DNA of 64,000 nucleotides from Scylla paramamosain (taxonomy: Eukaryota > Arthropoda > Malacostraca > Decapoda > Portunidae). The stretch lies in assembly GCF_035594125.1 (NCBI RefSeq), contig NC_087191.1:6025967-6089966 (forward strand), read 5' to 3'. This document shows, piece by piece, positions 50,731-64,000 of the stretch (position 1 is its first letter; each line of letters starts with the position of its first letter). The translations under genes and the position numbers were made by a program. The notes under the pieces are model-generated. The model made no database searches. It was not told where the DNA came from and saw only the letters and a list, made by a program, of their open reading frames with translations.

Positions 50731-53700
50731 CGTTTTGAGTGCATTTCACATTGTTAGATAGCAAATCCCCATAATGTTTGCAAATCACCCTATATGGGGT
50801 TAAGAAACGACGTTTCTAAAAGACTTCTCTTTTGAGTGTTTATGAACGTGGTAGGCAACAAAACACTAAAAAAAGATGGAAAGCACCCTACTTGAGAAAA
50901 CAAAAACATCACTATCAAAATTGTCTCTTTTCAGCGCTTTTGAGCTATTTACGTACAAAAAAAAAAAGAAAGAATATGTAAAACACCCTGATTAGAAGAA
51001 ACAGATTATAACCAAAAACAAGATTTCGAGGATTTTTCGGCTTCTTACGTAGAAAGATGCATGGAAATTACAAGCTATGAGGAAAGGAAAAGACACTAGT
51101 CGAAACATGTGTTATGAATGTTTTTTGAGCTTCTTAGGTACAAAAACGATAAAACGCATGAATAATATTATATATTGAGAAACAGAATAACTGCGAAAAA
51201 CGTGTACTTTGACACCTTTCATGGAGAAACAGAGTAACATTACCAAAAACAACTATTTTCAGTGTTTTTGAGCTTGTTACGTACAAAAATGCCAAAATGC
51301 ATCCAAGGTACCCACCCTATATGGGAAAACGAAAAGACATTACGAAAAACGTTTATCATGGTCTAGTTACGTACTAAAGCAATAAAATGTATCAATAGCA
51401 CTCTATTTGAAGAAACACAATAACATGAACAAAAACATGTAATTTAAGTGTATTTGAAAGTTACGTATCAAAACGCCAAAATGCATGCAAAGCACTCTAT
51501 ATGGGTATAAGAAACGACATTTCGATAAACGTGTCTTTAGAGTGTTTATGAGCGTTGTAGACACCAAAACAATAAAAAAAAAAGCTTAGAAACACCTTAT
51601 ATGGTAAAAGAAAACAGTATTACTAAAAATATCTCTTTCCATCGATTTTAAGCTAATTATGTACCAAAACACTGACAAGCATGTGAAAACCCTTTGTTAA
51701 GAACCAGTATAACTTTACCAAAAAACGTGTATTTTGATTGTTTTTTTTATTTGTTACCTAGAAAAATGAATGGAAAAGCATTTTTTTAAAGAGACAAAAC
51801 GACAATCCAAGGATCGAATTTTTTTGCGTGCTTTTATGCATACTAGGCACCAAAACGCTAAAAAGCATTGAAATCATCCTTTATGAGAATAAAAACCAAC
51901 ATTACCAAAAATGTTTCTTATGACTTTTGCAGTTTCTTACCTACCAAAATGATTAAACGCATTTAAAAGGACTCTTTTTTTTCAAGAAACAGAATAACAT
52001 TACCAAAAACAAGTATTTTGTGTGTATTTTAGTTTGTTATGTACAAAAATACCAAAATGGATGTAAAGGAAGATATGGGAAAATGAAATTACATTAAAAA
52101 AAGATGTGTATTTTGAGCATCATAGATACTTAAATGTTCTAACGAATGAATAGGACGCTATATCGAGAAACAGAACATCATTACCAAAAACATGTATTTG
52201 GTTGTTTTTCCAATTATTATATACCAAAACGTCAAAATCCATTGAAAATCCACCATATGGAAAAGAAAACGTGTCTTTTGAGTGTGGGTTTTTTTTTTTA
52301 GGTACTTACGTACCAAAACACTAAAATGCATTCAATAACACCCTTTTATGGAGAAGCAGAACAACATTACGTAAAAAACTAATTTGAGTGTTTTTTTACC
52401 TTTTTACGTACAAACAAAAGTAAAAAATGCATACGTAACGAAGACATTACGAAAAAACTGTATTATGGGCGTTTTCAATCCTTTTAGGTATCAAATCGAT
52501 GAAAGGCGTCAATAGCAATCTATATGGAGAAACATGATATAAAAAAAAACGTTTTTTTTTCGTATTTCACAAACATCAAAACACCAAAATGCATGCAGAG
52601 CATTCTATATGAGGAAAGGAAACGAAATTTACAGAAACATGTCTTTTGAATGTTTATGAGCGATATAGGCACCAAAACGATTAAAACATGGAAAGCACCG
52701 TATATACGAACAGTAAACAATAATACCATAAACGTCTCTTTTCATTGTTTTTGAGTTACTTATGTACCAAAACGCTGAAAAGCATGCAAAAAATCCCTTA
52801 ATGGGGAAACAGTATATCTTTATGAAAAAAACGTATATTTCGAGTGTTTTAAGATTGTTACGTAGAAAAAATTATAAAATGCATGCAAAGTGCTCTACAT
52901 AAGGAAGCTAAAAGACATTACGAAGAACATGTATTATGAGAGTCTATCAGCTAAAAAAAAAAAACGCTAAAACAAATAACTATCACTGGATATGGATAAA
53001 TAGAATAAAATAAACGAAACAGTATATTTTGAGTGTTTTCACATTATTAGGTACCAAGACGCCAAAATGCATGCAAAGTCTCCGATATTGGAAAAAGAAA
53101 CGAAATTAACAGATTTGTGTCTTTTGAGTGTTTTTGAGCATAGAAGTCACCCTATATGGTTATACAAAACATTACGAAAAACGCATCTTTTGAGTGTTTT
53201 TTTTTTCTTTTACTTCTTACATAACAAAATGCCAAAACTCAAGGAAGACACACTTTATAGAGAAATGGATTAACATTACGAAAAACAAGTTTTTAGAGAA
53301 TTCAGCATGTTACGTAGAAAATTACCTCAAATGCATGCAAAAAAATCTATAAGGAGAAAAAAAAGCCATCATGATTATGAGTGTTCTTCAGCATCTCAGT
53401 TAAGGAAACGAGAAAACGCGTTGATATCACTCTATATTTAGAAAAAAAAATATTACCCCCCCAAAAAAAACTAGTGTTTTTTTTTTTCGAATTGTTTGAT
53501 ACCAATACGCCAAAATGCATAGAAAAAGCCCTTTATATGTAGAAACGAAACGACACTCTGAGAAACTTATCTTTTGTGTGTTTTTTTCTTTTTTTTCTGT
53601 GCATGTTAGGCACCAAACCGCTAAAAAGAATGGAAAGCACCACATATCAGAAAATAACATTACGAAAAACGTGTTTTTTTTTATTTTTATTTTTTTATTA

Positions 53701-55092
53701 TTTTTTTTTTTTACGCTCAAACGCATGCAAAACTTCCTTGACGAAGAAACAGAATGACATTACCAAAAACAAGTATTTTGAGTGTCGTTGAGCATGTCAT
53801 GTACAAAAAACAACAAAAATGCATGCAAAATAATCTATATCAAGAGCAAAAAGAACATTACCAGAGACGTGTATTATTAGTGTTTTGAACTTCTTAGGTA
53901 CCAAAATCATAAAACGGATAAATAACACTTTATATGAAGGAAAAAAGCAACATTACCAGAATACGTGTATATTGAGTGCATTTCACATTGTTAGGTACGA
54001 AAACGGCAAAAGGCATGCAATAAAGCCTACATGAGGAAAGGAATCAAGTTTTCCAGAAACATGTCTTTTGAATGTTTTGAACGTGTTAAGCAACATAACG
54101 TAAAAAAAAAAGCATGAAAATCAACCTATATGGAAAAACAAAACAACTTTACGAAAAAGATGTCTTTTTAACGTTTTTGAGCTTCTTACATACTAAATCA
54201 CCTAAATGCATGCAAAACAACCTTCTTGTAAAAACAGAATAATACTACAAAACATAAGTATTTATAGCATTTAAATGCATGCAAAATACCTTATATGGGG
54301 AAACGAGAGAATATTACCAGAGACGTGTATTATAAGCGTTACTAAAACTCTAAAACATATTTTATATGGAAAACCAAAACATTAATAAAAATGTATATTT
54401 TGATTGTTTTTACATTATTATTTACCAAAACGCGAAAATACATGCAAAGCCTGCAATATGAGGAAGCGTAACGACATTACCAGAAACGTGTCTTTTCAGT
54501 GGTTTTGAGCATGTACGACACCAAAACACATAGAATTCACCTTGTATGCCAATACAAAACAAAATTACGAAAAACGTGTCCTTTGGGTGTTTTTGATCTT
54601 CTTACGTAGCAAAACAATAAAACGCATGTAAAACACACTTTATGGAGAAAGATAATAACATTCCCAATACAAGCATTTTGATTGTTTTTTTTTTTTTCAG
54701 CTTCTTACGTACACAAACATCAAAAGCATGGAAAATACCTTATATGAAGAAACAAAAAGGCATTACGAGAAACGTATATTTATGAATGTTTTTTTTTTTT
54801 TCTGCATCTTAGGTTCAAAAACTTGAAATAGATTGAATAGCACTTTATATGTATGCAAATGCATGGACACAAAATGCATGAAAAGCACAATATATGTGGA
54901 AAGAAAATGGCGTTTCCACAAACGACTTTTGAGCTTTTATGAGGTATTATCCAGAAAACTCTAAAAAAAAACATATAAAACATTCTATATACGAAGATAA
55001 AACATTATGAAAAACACGTCTTTTGAGTGTTTTAAACTACTTACGTAACAAAACGTTAAAAAGCATGCAAAACTCTGCTTATGAAAAAAAAA

Positions 55093-55205
<113 letters not shown>

Positions 55206-58200
55206 GTTTTTATGCTTGTTACGTACAAAAACATCAAAAAGCATGGTAATTACCTTATATGATGAAACGAAAAGACATTACGAGAAAAGTGTATTTTGAA
55301 TGTTTTTGAATATATTAGGTGAAAAAAAAAACTCAAAAGCGCTATAATAGAAATCTATATGGAGAAACAGAACAACATGCCAAAAACGTGCATCTTTAAT
55401 GTATTTCATATTTTTATGTACTAAAACGGCAAAATGTACGTAAATCACCTTACATTGGTAAAATAAGACTTTTAGAAATGTGTCTTGATTTTTTTATGAG
55501 CGTGTAAGGCACTAAAAAAATTGCTAAGCAAGGGAAGCACCCTATGTAACACAGCAAAACAACATTACCAAAAACGTTTCTTTTCAGCGTTTTTAAACAA
55601 CCTAACTACCAAAACTCTAAAACGCCTCAAATCCACGATTTATAAGCTCAAAAACAGTCATTATACACGTTTCCCATAATCTTTCGTTTCCCCATTAAAG
55701 GAGGTTTTCCTGCACTCACAGTAAACGTTTTTGATAACTTTTTTTTTCTATGAAAGTAAACTCCGTTTCCTTATTATAATTAAAGAAAAAAAATATATTA
55801 GCGTTTTGTAACCTATTTGAACAAAAAATAAATAAACGTTTATTGTTTGTTTATTGTTTTGTTTCTTTCATTATACAGTTGTTCGTTTCATTATATTATA
55901 TATTATATTCATTATTATATATCTTTACGCGTTATTGCATTTTGACACCTTAGCTCAAAAACACTCATTCTACACGTTTCAGGATGGTTTACATGCATTT
56001 TGGTGTTTCGCTACTTAACAAAGTGAAAAATACACTGAAAATAAACGCTTTTAGTAATGTTGTTCTGTTTATATAGTGATCTTCACGCGTTTTAAAGTTT
56101 TAGTATCTAAAAATCTGAAAAATACAAAATACACATTTCTTGTAATGCTTTTCCTTTCCCCATGTAATGTGCTTTGCATATATTTTAGCGTTTTGTTACC
56201 CAACAATGTAAATAGCACTCAAAAGTTTTTTGGTAATGTTATTCTATTTCTTTGTATAAAGTGCTATTCATGCGTATTAGCGTTTTGGTACTTAAGCTCA
56301 GAAACATTTATAATACACGTTTCTTGTAAAATCTTTTCATTTCCGAAATAAGGTACTTTCCATGAATTTTGGCATTTTTTGTACGTAACAAGCACAAAAA
56401 AAAAAAAAATACACGCTTTTGGGGATATTATTATTTTTTTTTTCTCCACGAACGGTGTTTTCCATGCTTTTTAACGTTTTGATACGTAATAAGTTCTAAA
56501 ACATAAAACACTCAAAAGACGCATTTTTCGTAACGTTGTTTTGTATTCCAATGTATGTATTATAATATGTATTTTATCGTTTTTGTGCCTAAGACTTTCA
56601 AAAACACTGAAAAGACACTTATCTGATAATGTCGATTCGTTTCACCATATGAAGTTCTTTACATACATTTTTGCTTTCGGTATCAAACATTGTGAAAAAT
56701 AGTCAGAACACACGTTAATGGTAATATTATTAAGTTTCTGCATATAGAGTGTTATTCACGCGTTTTAGCATTTTGTTACTTAAGAAGGTCAAAAACAGTT
56801 ACAATACACATTTCCGTTGATAAAAATTTGTTTCACAATATGAAGTACTTTGCATATTTTTTCCCGTTTTTTGTTGCTAACAAGCTTAAAAACACTCAAA
56901 ATACACATTTTTTGTAATGTTATATTGTTTCTCCACAAAAAATGTTTTCCATGCGTCTTAGCGATAATGTACATAAAGATAAAAAACACTCAAAAGACAC
57001 GCTTTTGTAATGTGTTTTTGTGTTCCAGTATAGAGTGCTTTCCATGCCTTTTATTGTTTTGGTGCGTAACAGACTGAAAAAAAAAAAACACCCAAAGACA
57101 TTTTCTGGTAATGTTTCTTTTCCCCATATAGAGTACTTTGCATGCATTTTAGCGCTTTGAGACCTAACATTATGAAAAATACTCAAAAGAAACGTTTTGG
57201 TAATGTTTTGTTACTCCATATAGCGAGGTATTGACGCATTTTAGAGATTTGGTAATTAAGAAGCTCAAAAACACAAAACACCTTACTGGTAATATCCTTT
57301 CGTTTAACCATGTAGTGTGCTTTCCATGAATTTGGCGTTTTGATACGGAACATCATACAAAAAATAAATAAATAAATAAATTATTGGCATTTTTAGTAAT
57401 GTTGTTCTGTTTCTCCATGTAAAGTGCTCTTCAAGCGTTTTAACGTTTTTGTATTTAAAAAGCTCAGAGACATTTGTAATATCGTTGTAATATCGTAATA
57501 TCGTTTCGTACGTAAAAACCTCAAACACGAAAAAATATATGTTTTTGGTAATGTTATTCAATTTCTCCATAAATGGTGTTTGCATGGGTTTTTGTGTTTT
57601 CGTACGTAAGAAGCTCAAAAACACTCAAAAACACGTTTTTGTTAAAGACACTCAAAAGACATGTTTTTTGGTTATTTCTATACTTTTTACCATTTTGGTG
57701 GCTAAGACGATGAAAAACAGTAAAATAGCAAGTTTCTGGCAATGTTCTTTTGTTTCCACATTGAAAGTTCTTTTGTATGTATTTTGGAGTTTTGGTACCT
57801 ATGTGAAAAAAAAAAACACAATAAACGTTTTTGATAGTATTGCTATATTTCTACATATAGTGTTATTCACTCCGTTTACTGTTTTGTTACCTATGGTAAC
57901 AAACTCATAATAAACGTTTCTGGTAATTACGGTTTGTTTGACTATATCGGGTATCTTGCATGCATTTTCACATTTTTATACCTAACAAACTCAAAATTAG
58001 TCAAAATACACATTTTCAGTAATGTTATTCTGGTTGTCCGTATTGGGTGTTTTCCATGCTTCCATACCTAAGAAGCTAAAAAAAGACCCAAATATGCGCT
58101 TTTCGTAGAATTATTATTATTTTTTCCGTATAGAGTGTTATTCAGGCATTTTTGCGTTACTTTTTTTTTATTCCTAAGAATCTCAAAACAATAAAATAAG

Positions 58201-58927
58201 AGGTTTGTGGAAATATCGCTTTATTTCACGATTTTTTTTTTTTCTTTTTTAGCGTTTTGGTACCTAACACTCTCAAAAGCACTTCCAATACTCATTTCTG
58301 ATGGTGTCGTTTTGTTTCCCAACATAGGGTGCTTTTCGTGCATTTTTACTTTTTCATGCCTAACATTATGAAAACTCAAAATGCAAGTTTTTAGTAATTT
58401 TTTTTTTTTTTTCTACATGGGAATTCACCCATCTTTGCGTTTTGGTACCTAAGAAGCTCAAAAACAATTATTATACACAAGTCTCATAATGTCCTTTCGT
58501 TTCCTCATATAGAGTGGTTTGCATGCATTTTCGCGTTTTAATACACGTTTTTAGTAACGTTGTTCTGTTTAAATGGTGTGCTTTGCATGCATTTTGGTGT
58601 TTTATTACCTAACAAGATGAAAAAAAAACATTTTAAACGCACGTTTTTGGTATTATTGTTTTTTTTCTCCATATAAAGTGCTGTTCATTTACTTGTTATA
58701 GCGTTTTGTTACTTGAGAAGCTCAAAAACAATCATTATACACGTTTCTTGTAAATATTTTTTTGTTTCTCATCATAGGGTACTTTGCATGTGTTTCCGCG
58801 TTTTTTGTACGTAATAAGTTGAAAAAAAAAACATTCAAAATTCACGATTTCGGTAATGTTCTATATTATGTTTGTCCATAAAGGGTATTTTGCATGCATT
58901 TGAGTATTTTACTATGAAAGAAGCTTT

Positions 58928-58930
<3 letters not shown>

Positions 58931-58963
<33 letters not shown>
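58931..58963. repeat. (AC)n microsatellite
   Basis: About 16 AC units within a reverse C monomer, grown from its CTCAAAACACAC block. Confidence 0.96.
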
Positions 58964-58964
<1 letters not shown>

Positions 58965-61900
58965 CAAAAAAAAAACGTTTTTGTTAATGATTTTTATTCC
59001 TAAAAAGGTTCCACACTTTTATGTTAATGCCATTTCATTTCCTACCTAGAATGCTTTCCATGCATTTTGTAGTTTTTGTTACCTAATAATATATAAAAAA
59101 AAAAAACAGTGAAATACACGTTTTTCGTAATGTTGTTTTGTTTCTTCTTATTTAATACCATTCATATTAAATGTATTAAAAACACTTATAATATATGTTT
59201 CTGATATCGTTTTGTTTCATGATATAGGGTAATTTTAAAACATTTTGACGTTTTGGTTCCTAACAATGTGAAATACTCTCAAGCTTTTAAACGTTTTGGT
59301 GCCTAAAACGCTCAAAACAATCAAAATGCTCAATTCTACAAATCTCGATTCCTTTCCCGTATTGGGTGCTTTACATGCATTTTGGCGTTTGGGTACCTAA
59401 CAATGTGTAATACTTTAAAAATACCCGTTTTTTTTTCATAATGTTGTTTTCCTTTTCCATAATGAGTGTTTTTCATGATTTTTCGCATTTTGGTACCCAA
59501 GAATCTCAAAAACACTCGCAATACATGTTTCTCGTAATATCTTTTCGTTTCTCCATATAAGGTAATCTTTATGTACTTTTGCATTTTTCTTTTTCTTTTC
59601 TATGCAACAAGGTCAAAAACTCTCAAAAACACTCTGTTTTGGTAAAATTATTTTGTTTTTCCATTAAGGGTGTTTTTAATGCGTTTTAGAGTTTTGCTAC
59701 ATAAGAAGCTGAAAAACACTCAAAAGACATGTTTTGGATAATATTGTTTTTCATAACCACATTGAGTGCTAGCCGTGCTTTTTTAACGTTTTGGTGCCTA
59801 TCATGCACAAATACACTCGAGAGACGATTTTTGCAATGTTTTGTTTCTCATTTAAGGGGGGCTTTCCATGCATTTTAGCGCTTTGCTATCTAACAATGTG
59901 AAAATAATAAAATATCATATTTTTATCAATGCCATTTTTGTTTCACCATATAGAGTGGTATTAGCGTGTTTTCTCGTTTTGGTACCTAAGAAGGTCAAAA
60001 ACACTTATAATATACGTTTCTCGAAATGCCTTTTCGTTTCTCCATATAACGTATATTATATACGTAGTAAGTTCAAAACCAGTCAAAATCCTTTTTCATT
60101 TTTTTTTTTTTGTAATGTTATTCTCTCTCTCTCTCCATAAAAAGGTGTTTAGCATGCATTTCAGTGTTTTGGTACGTATGATATTGAAAAACACTATTAA
60201 AACACATTTTTTCGAGTTCTTGTTTAGTATTCCCATACGAGTATAGGGTGATTTTCATGGTATATAGTGTTTGGTGCCTATCAGTCTTAAAAACGCTTAA
60301 AAGAAATATTCCTCGTAATTCCGTTTCGTTTTCCCGTATAGGAGACTTTGCATGTATTTTGGATTTTTGTAACTAACAATGTGAAAACACTATATATACA
60401 CGATTTTGGTAAGTTGTTCTCTTTCTCGATATAGAGTTTTATTCATGCGACAGACAAAACACTGAAAATACTCGTTTTTGACAATGTTACGGTCTCCATA
60501 AAAGAAGTTTTGCGTGCGTTTTAGTATTTTGTATGTAGCACAAAAAAGCATAAAATAAAATAAAATATATTCAAAAGACATGTTTTGTTTTTCCGTATAG
60601 AGTGCTTTCCTAACTTTTTTTTTAACGTTATTGTCTTACATGCACAAAAATACTCAGAAGATACGTTTCTTTTAATGTCGTTTCTTTTTCCCATATAGGG
60701 CACATTGCATTTTGTAACTTAACAGTGTAAAAAGACATTCAAAATACACGTTTTTGGTAATATTGTTGTTTCTTCACATGGACTGTTATTCATCTCTTTT
60801 TTTGCTTTTGAGTACCTAAGAAGCTCAAAAACACTACTAAACCACGTTTTTCGTAATTTCCTTTCGTTTTGCTATATAGGATACTTTGCAACCATTTTGG
60901 CGTTTATGTACATAAGCTGAAAAACACTGAAAATACTTGTTTTTGATAATGTTACTCTGTAACTCAGTAAAAGGAAGTTTTGCATCCGTTTTAGCGATTT
61001 GCTACGTAAGTACCTCAAAACACTCAAAAGGAACGTTTTTGGTAATGTTATTTTGTTTTTCCATGGCGGGTGTTTTCGATACATTTTAGCGTTTTGTTTT
61101 CAAACATGCACAACAACACTCAAAACGTTTCCTGCAATGTTGTTTTATATCATCATAGAAGTTATTTTGGATGCATTTTGGCGTTTTGTTATCTAACGGT
61201 CTGAAAACACAGAAAATACACATTTTTTGTGTTGCTATTGTCTATTCATGCGTTTCAGCGTTTTGGTACCTAAGAAGCTCAAAACACTCAAAATACACGT
61301 CTCTCGTAATGTTCTTTAGTTTCCCTATGTAGTGTACTTTCCATACATATTTTGTGGTTTTGTACTTAAAAAGATGAAAACACTGAAATGGATGTTTTGT
61401 TAAAGTTATTATTGTTTCTCCATAAAAAGCTGTTTTGTAAATGTTTTAGCATTTCGGTACGAAACTAGCTAAAAAAAAAAAAAATCTCAAAAGACGTTTT
61501 GATATTTTTTTTTTTCACAAACACAGTTTTTTCCACGCTTTTTTAGTGTTCTCATGCCTTCAAAGGGCACTCAAAAGACATGTTTCTGTAAATGAAATTT
61601 CAGTTCACAATTGAGGGTGCTTTCTTTGCATTTTGGCGTTTTAGTACCTAAGAATGTGAAAAAAACCCTCAAAATATAGTTTTTTTTTTTATAATGTTCT
61701 TTTTCCGAGAAAGAGTGCTATTCATGCGTTTTAGCGTTTTGGTACCTAAGACAATCCAAAGGAATAATAATACGTATTTCTAGAAATGCTCTTTCATTAC
61801 CTCAAATGGGGTTCTTTCCATGCATTTTGTCGTTTTTATATGTAGCAAGCTAAAAAAAATATTAATCCTAATGGTATTGCTATTATTTCTCCATAAGGTG

Positions 61901-62271
61901 TGTTTTGCATGCATTTTAGCATTTTGGTACGTAAGAAGCTAAAATCACTCAAAGATACGATTTTTTTTTTTTGAGTAATATATTCCCTTAATGCATGATT
62001 TCCCTTCATTTTAGCACTTTGGTGCATATCATGCTCACACACACTTCAAGGACATATTTTTGGAAATATCGTTTATTTTCCCCATGCATTTTTGGCTGTT
62101 TGGTACTGAACAATGCAAAAAACACCCAAAATACACGTTTTAGGTAAAGTTTTGTTTCTCCACATATAGTGCATTTGAAGTATTTTTGCGTTTTGGGACG
62201 TAATAAGCTCAAAAGCACTCTCAGTACAATTGTATCTTAATTTGCTTTCGTTATTCATAAATTATAAGATC

Positions 62272-64000
62272 ACGTAAATAACTCAAAAACAGTGAAAATA
62301 GACTTTTTTTTATAATATCATGTTTTCTTACATAGAGTGCTTTACTTGTTTTGTATTTTTACTTGTTTTTGAATCCCGCAAGGTCATAAACACTCAAAGA
62401 CACGTTTCTGAAAATCTTTTTTTCTTTCCTCATTTAGGGTGGTTTGCATCCATTTTTGCATTTTGGCACCTAACAATGTAAAAAACACGTAAAATACACG
62501 CTTTTGATAATGTTCTTTTGTTTCTCTATAAAGAGTGCTATTCATTACTTTTAGCATTTTGCTATCTAATACGCTCATAAACACTCATAATGCACGTTTC
62601 TGGTAATGTTCTTACGTTTCCTATAATTTCCATGCATTTTGGCGTTGCTTTACGTAAGAAGTTCAAAACACCCAAAATATTTTATTTTAGTAATGTTATT
62701 CTCTTTCTTCATAAACAGTGTTTTGCATGTGTTTTAGTGTTTTGGTACGTAAGTAATAAAAAAAAAAAACACTTTAATGGTACATTCTTTGTAAAATTTT
62801 GTTTCCCTACATAGGGTGCTTTACCTTCTTTTCACCATTTTGGTTCCTAACACGCTCATAAACACTAAAAAGATACGTATCTAGAAAAGTCGATTCTTTT
62901 AGCCATATAAGTGTTTTACTTGCATCTTGGCGTTTTTGCACTTAACAATGTGAAACACACTGAAAATATTCGTTTCCTATGTTATTTCTTTTTTCTCCAT
63001 ATATTTTTTTTTTTCAAGCTTTTTAGAGTTTTAGTGCCGAAGAATCTTAAAACCCATAATACATGTTTCGCGTACTGTCTTTTCGTATCCTAATTTGGGC
63101 ACTTTGCATGCATTTTGGTGTTTTTATACATAACAAGCTCAAAAACGCTCAAAATACTTTTCTTGTAATATTGTTATGTTTCTCAATAAAGGGTGTGTTT
63201 GCGTGCGTTTTCCCGTTTTGGTGTGTAAACGAAGCTGAAAAAAAATAAAAACACAAGTTTTTGGTAGTTTTTTTTTACTATTTCCATATATATATGGTGC
63301 TTTCCATGTTTTTTTTAGCGTTTTGGTTTCTAACATGCATTAAAACTCGCAAAATGTTGTTTCGTTTTTCCATATAAGCTGCCTTTTTGTTTTGGTATCT
63401 AACAATGGGAAAAACACTCAATTTACACTTTTTTGGCAATGTTCCTTTGTTTCTAAATATAGAGCGATATCAACGCAATTTTGCGTTTTGCTACAAAGAT
63501 ACTGAAAAACACTCATAATACATCTTAATCGTAGTCGCTTTTTTTTCTCATTATGGAGTATTTTGTATTAAAGTCAATTTTATATGTAAGAAGCTGAATA
63601 AACACTCTAAATACTTCTCTTTTGATAATGTTATTATATTTCTTTTATAAAATTTGTTTTCCATGCGTTTTGTCGTTTTGGTAAGTAAGAAGTTCGAAAA
63701 CTCTCGAAAGATACGATTTTTTATTTATTTTTTTTATTTTAATGTTTTGTCTTTTCATACAGAGTGACTTCCATACTTTTTAGCATTTTGGTGCCTAACA
63801 CGCTCAAAAACACTCGAAGGACACGTTTCTTCTTTCGTTTCGCAATATTGGCGGCTTTGAATGGATTTTGGCGTTTTGGTATCTAATAATGTGTAAACAC
63901 TCAAAATACACGTTTTTCTTTACTTTATTCAGTTTTTTTTTCCGTATATAAAGGTATTTATGAGTTTTAGCTTTTTGATACTTAAGAAACTTAAAAAACT
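62272..64000 (-). repeat. Segmental duplicate D4, right copy (partner 11,353-13,010)
   Basis: Same monomer order and polarity as 11,353-13,010, with shared rare variants (TATTCATTACTTTTAGCATT, 62,541-62,560; CTTTACTTG, 62,340; GTTTCTAAATATAGAG, 63,449). It continues beyond the window. Confidence 0.75.

Larger units (their letters stand above)
55641..64000 (-). repeat. HOR1 satellite segment, reverse polarity, to the window end
   Basis: Uninterrupted reverse HOR1 (e.g. GCATTTTAGCGCTTTGAGAC at 57,138; CATTTTGGCGTTTAGTACC-like at 61,630). The first 300 bp (55,640-55,940) are strongly decayed into A/T-rich sequence with ATTATATTATATATTATATT. The right 1.7 kb is the partner of D4. No genes seen. 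Confidence 0.9.

Noticed and set aside
55780..55930. Possible unique, non-satellite sequence
   Set aside because: Very A/T-rich, with TTGTTTGTTTATTG and ATTATATTATAT, but fragments of monomer (ATTAGCGTTTTGTAACCT) are still visible; treated as decayed satellite.
55641..64000. CENP-B box
   Set aside because: The recurring CTTTCGTTTCCCCATATA block superficially recalls TTCG-containing boxes, but the spaced core of the mammalian box is not present in the monomers read.

Overview
The window is eukaryotic and almost entirely repetitive. I find no host protein-coding gene, no rRNA or tRNA and no CRISPR array. About 57-58 kb is one AT-rich, degenerate satellite with a monomer of about 93-97 bp. It is interrupted by two related non-LTR retrotransposons (20,415-23,726 and 32,602-34,217), a fragment of a third unrelated one (50,327-50,632, minus strand), six (TA)n blocks and minor microsatellites. 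An arthropod, plausibly a decapod crustacean, is suggested by the style of the LINEs (APE-type, short A tail), the abundance of long pure (TA)n and a short TTAGG-like stretch. The species cannot be determined from the sequence alone.

The satellite has two higher-order repeat (HOR) families built from related monomers. HOR1 is a five-monomer unit (A-B-C-D-E) of about 465 bp; successive E monomers start near 5,160, 5,620 and 6,095. HOR2 is a nine-monomer unit (a to i) of about 870 bp; 'e' monomers lie near 36,440 and 37,310. HOR1 occupies about 1-16,700 and 38,544-64,000. HOR2 fills the centre, about 16,700-38,543, and holds both large LINE insertions plus one HOR1 island (26,433-27,380).

Array polarity flips repeatedly, with changes near 530, 3,895, 8,250, 8,405, 10,495, 18,655, 19,220, 25,425, 26,288, 26,432, 28,455, 28,611, 35,972, 36,032, 37,592, 37,990, 46,525, 47,305, 47,380, 47,475 and 55,640. 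Several flips are foldback palindromes with almost no spacer: 28,476-28,745, 35,972-36,093 and 37,566-37,619. Another is a 52-bp-arm hairpin at 26,237-26,410.

The array is also a mosaic of kilobase-scale duplications. The largest is an inverted pair, 12,515-15,681 and 39,670-43,340, whose left copy ends exactly at the TTAGG-like stretch. Others are 9,671-10,478 with 43,399-44,224; 11,353-13,010 with 62,272-64,000; 38,571-39,230 with 48,978-49,785; 25,436-25,945 with 34,700-35,185; and the inverted pair 7,505-7,790 with 10,510-10,790. Comparing such copies shows (TA)n blocks growing inside the satellite, often at its conserved CTATATGG box.

Nothing here works as a gene network. The biology is that of a satellite block (centromeric, pericentromeric or other heterochromatin) evolving by HOR amplification, foldback or template switching, segmental copying, microsatellite birth and retrotransposon insertion. 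Boundaries of satellite segments are good to about 10-40 bp, and identities are estimates by eye.
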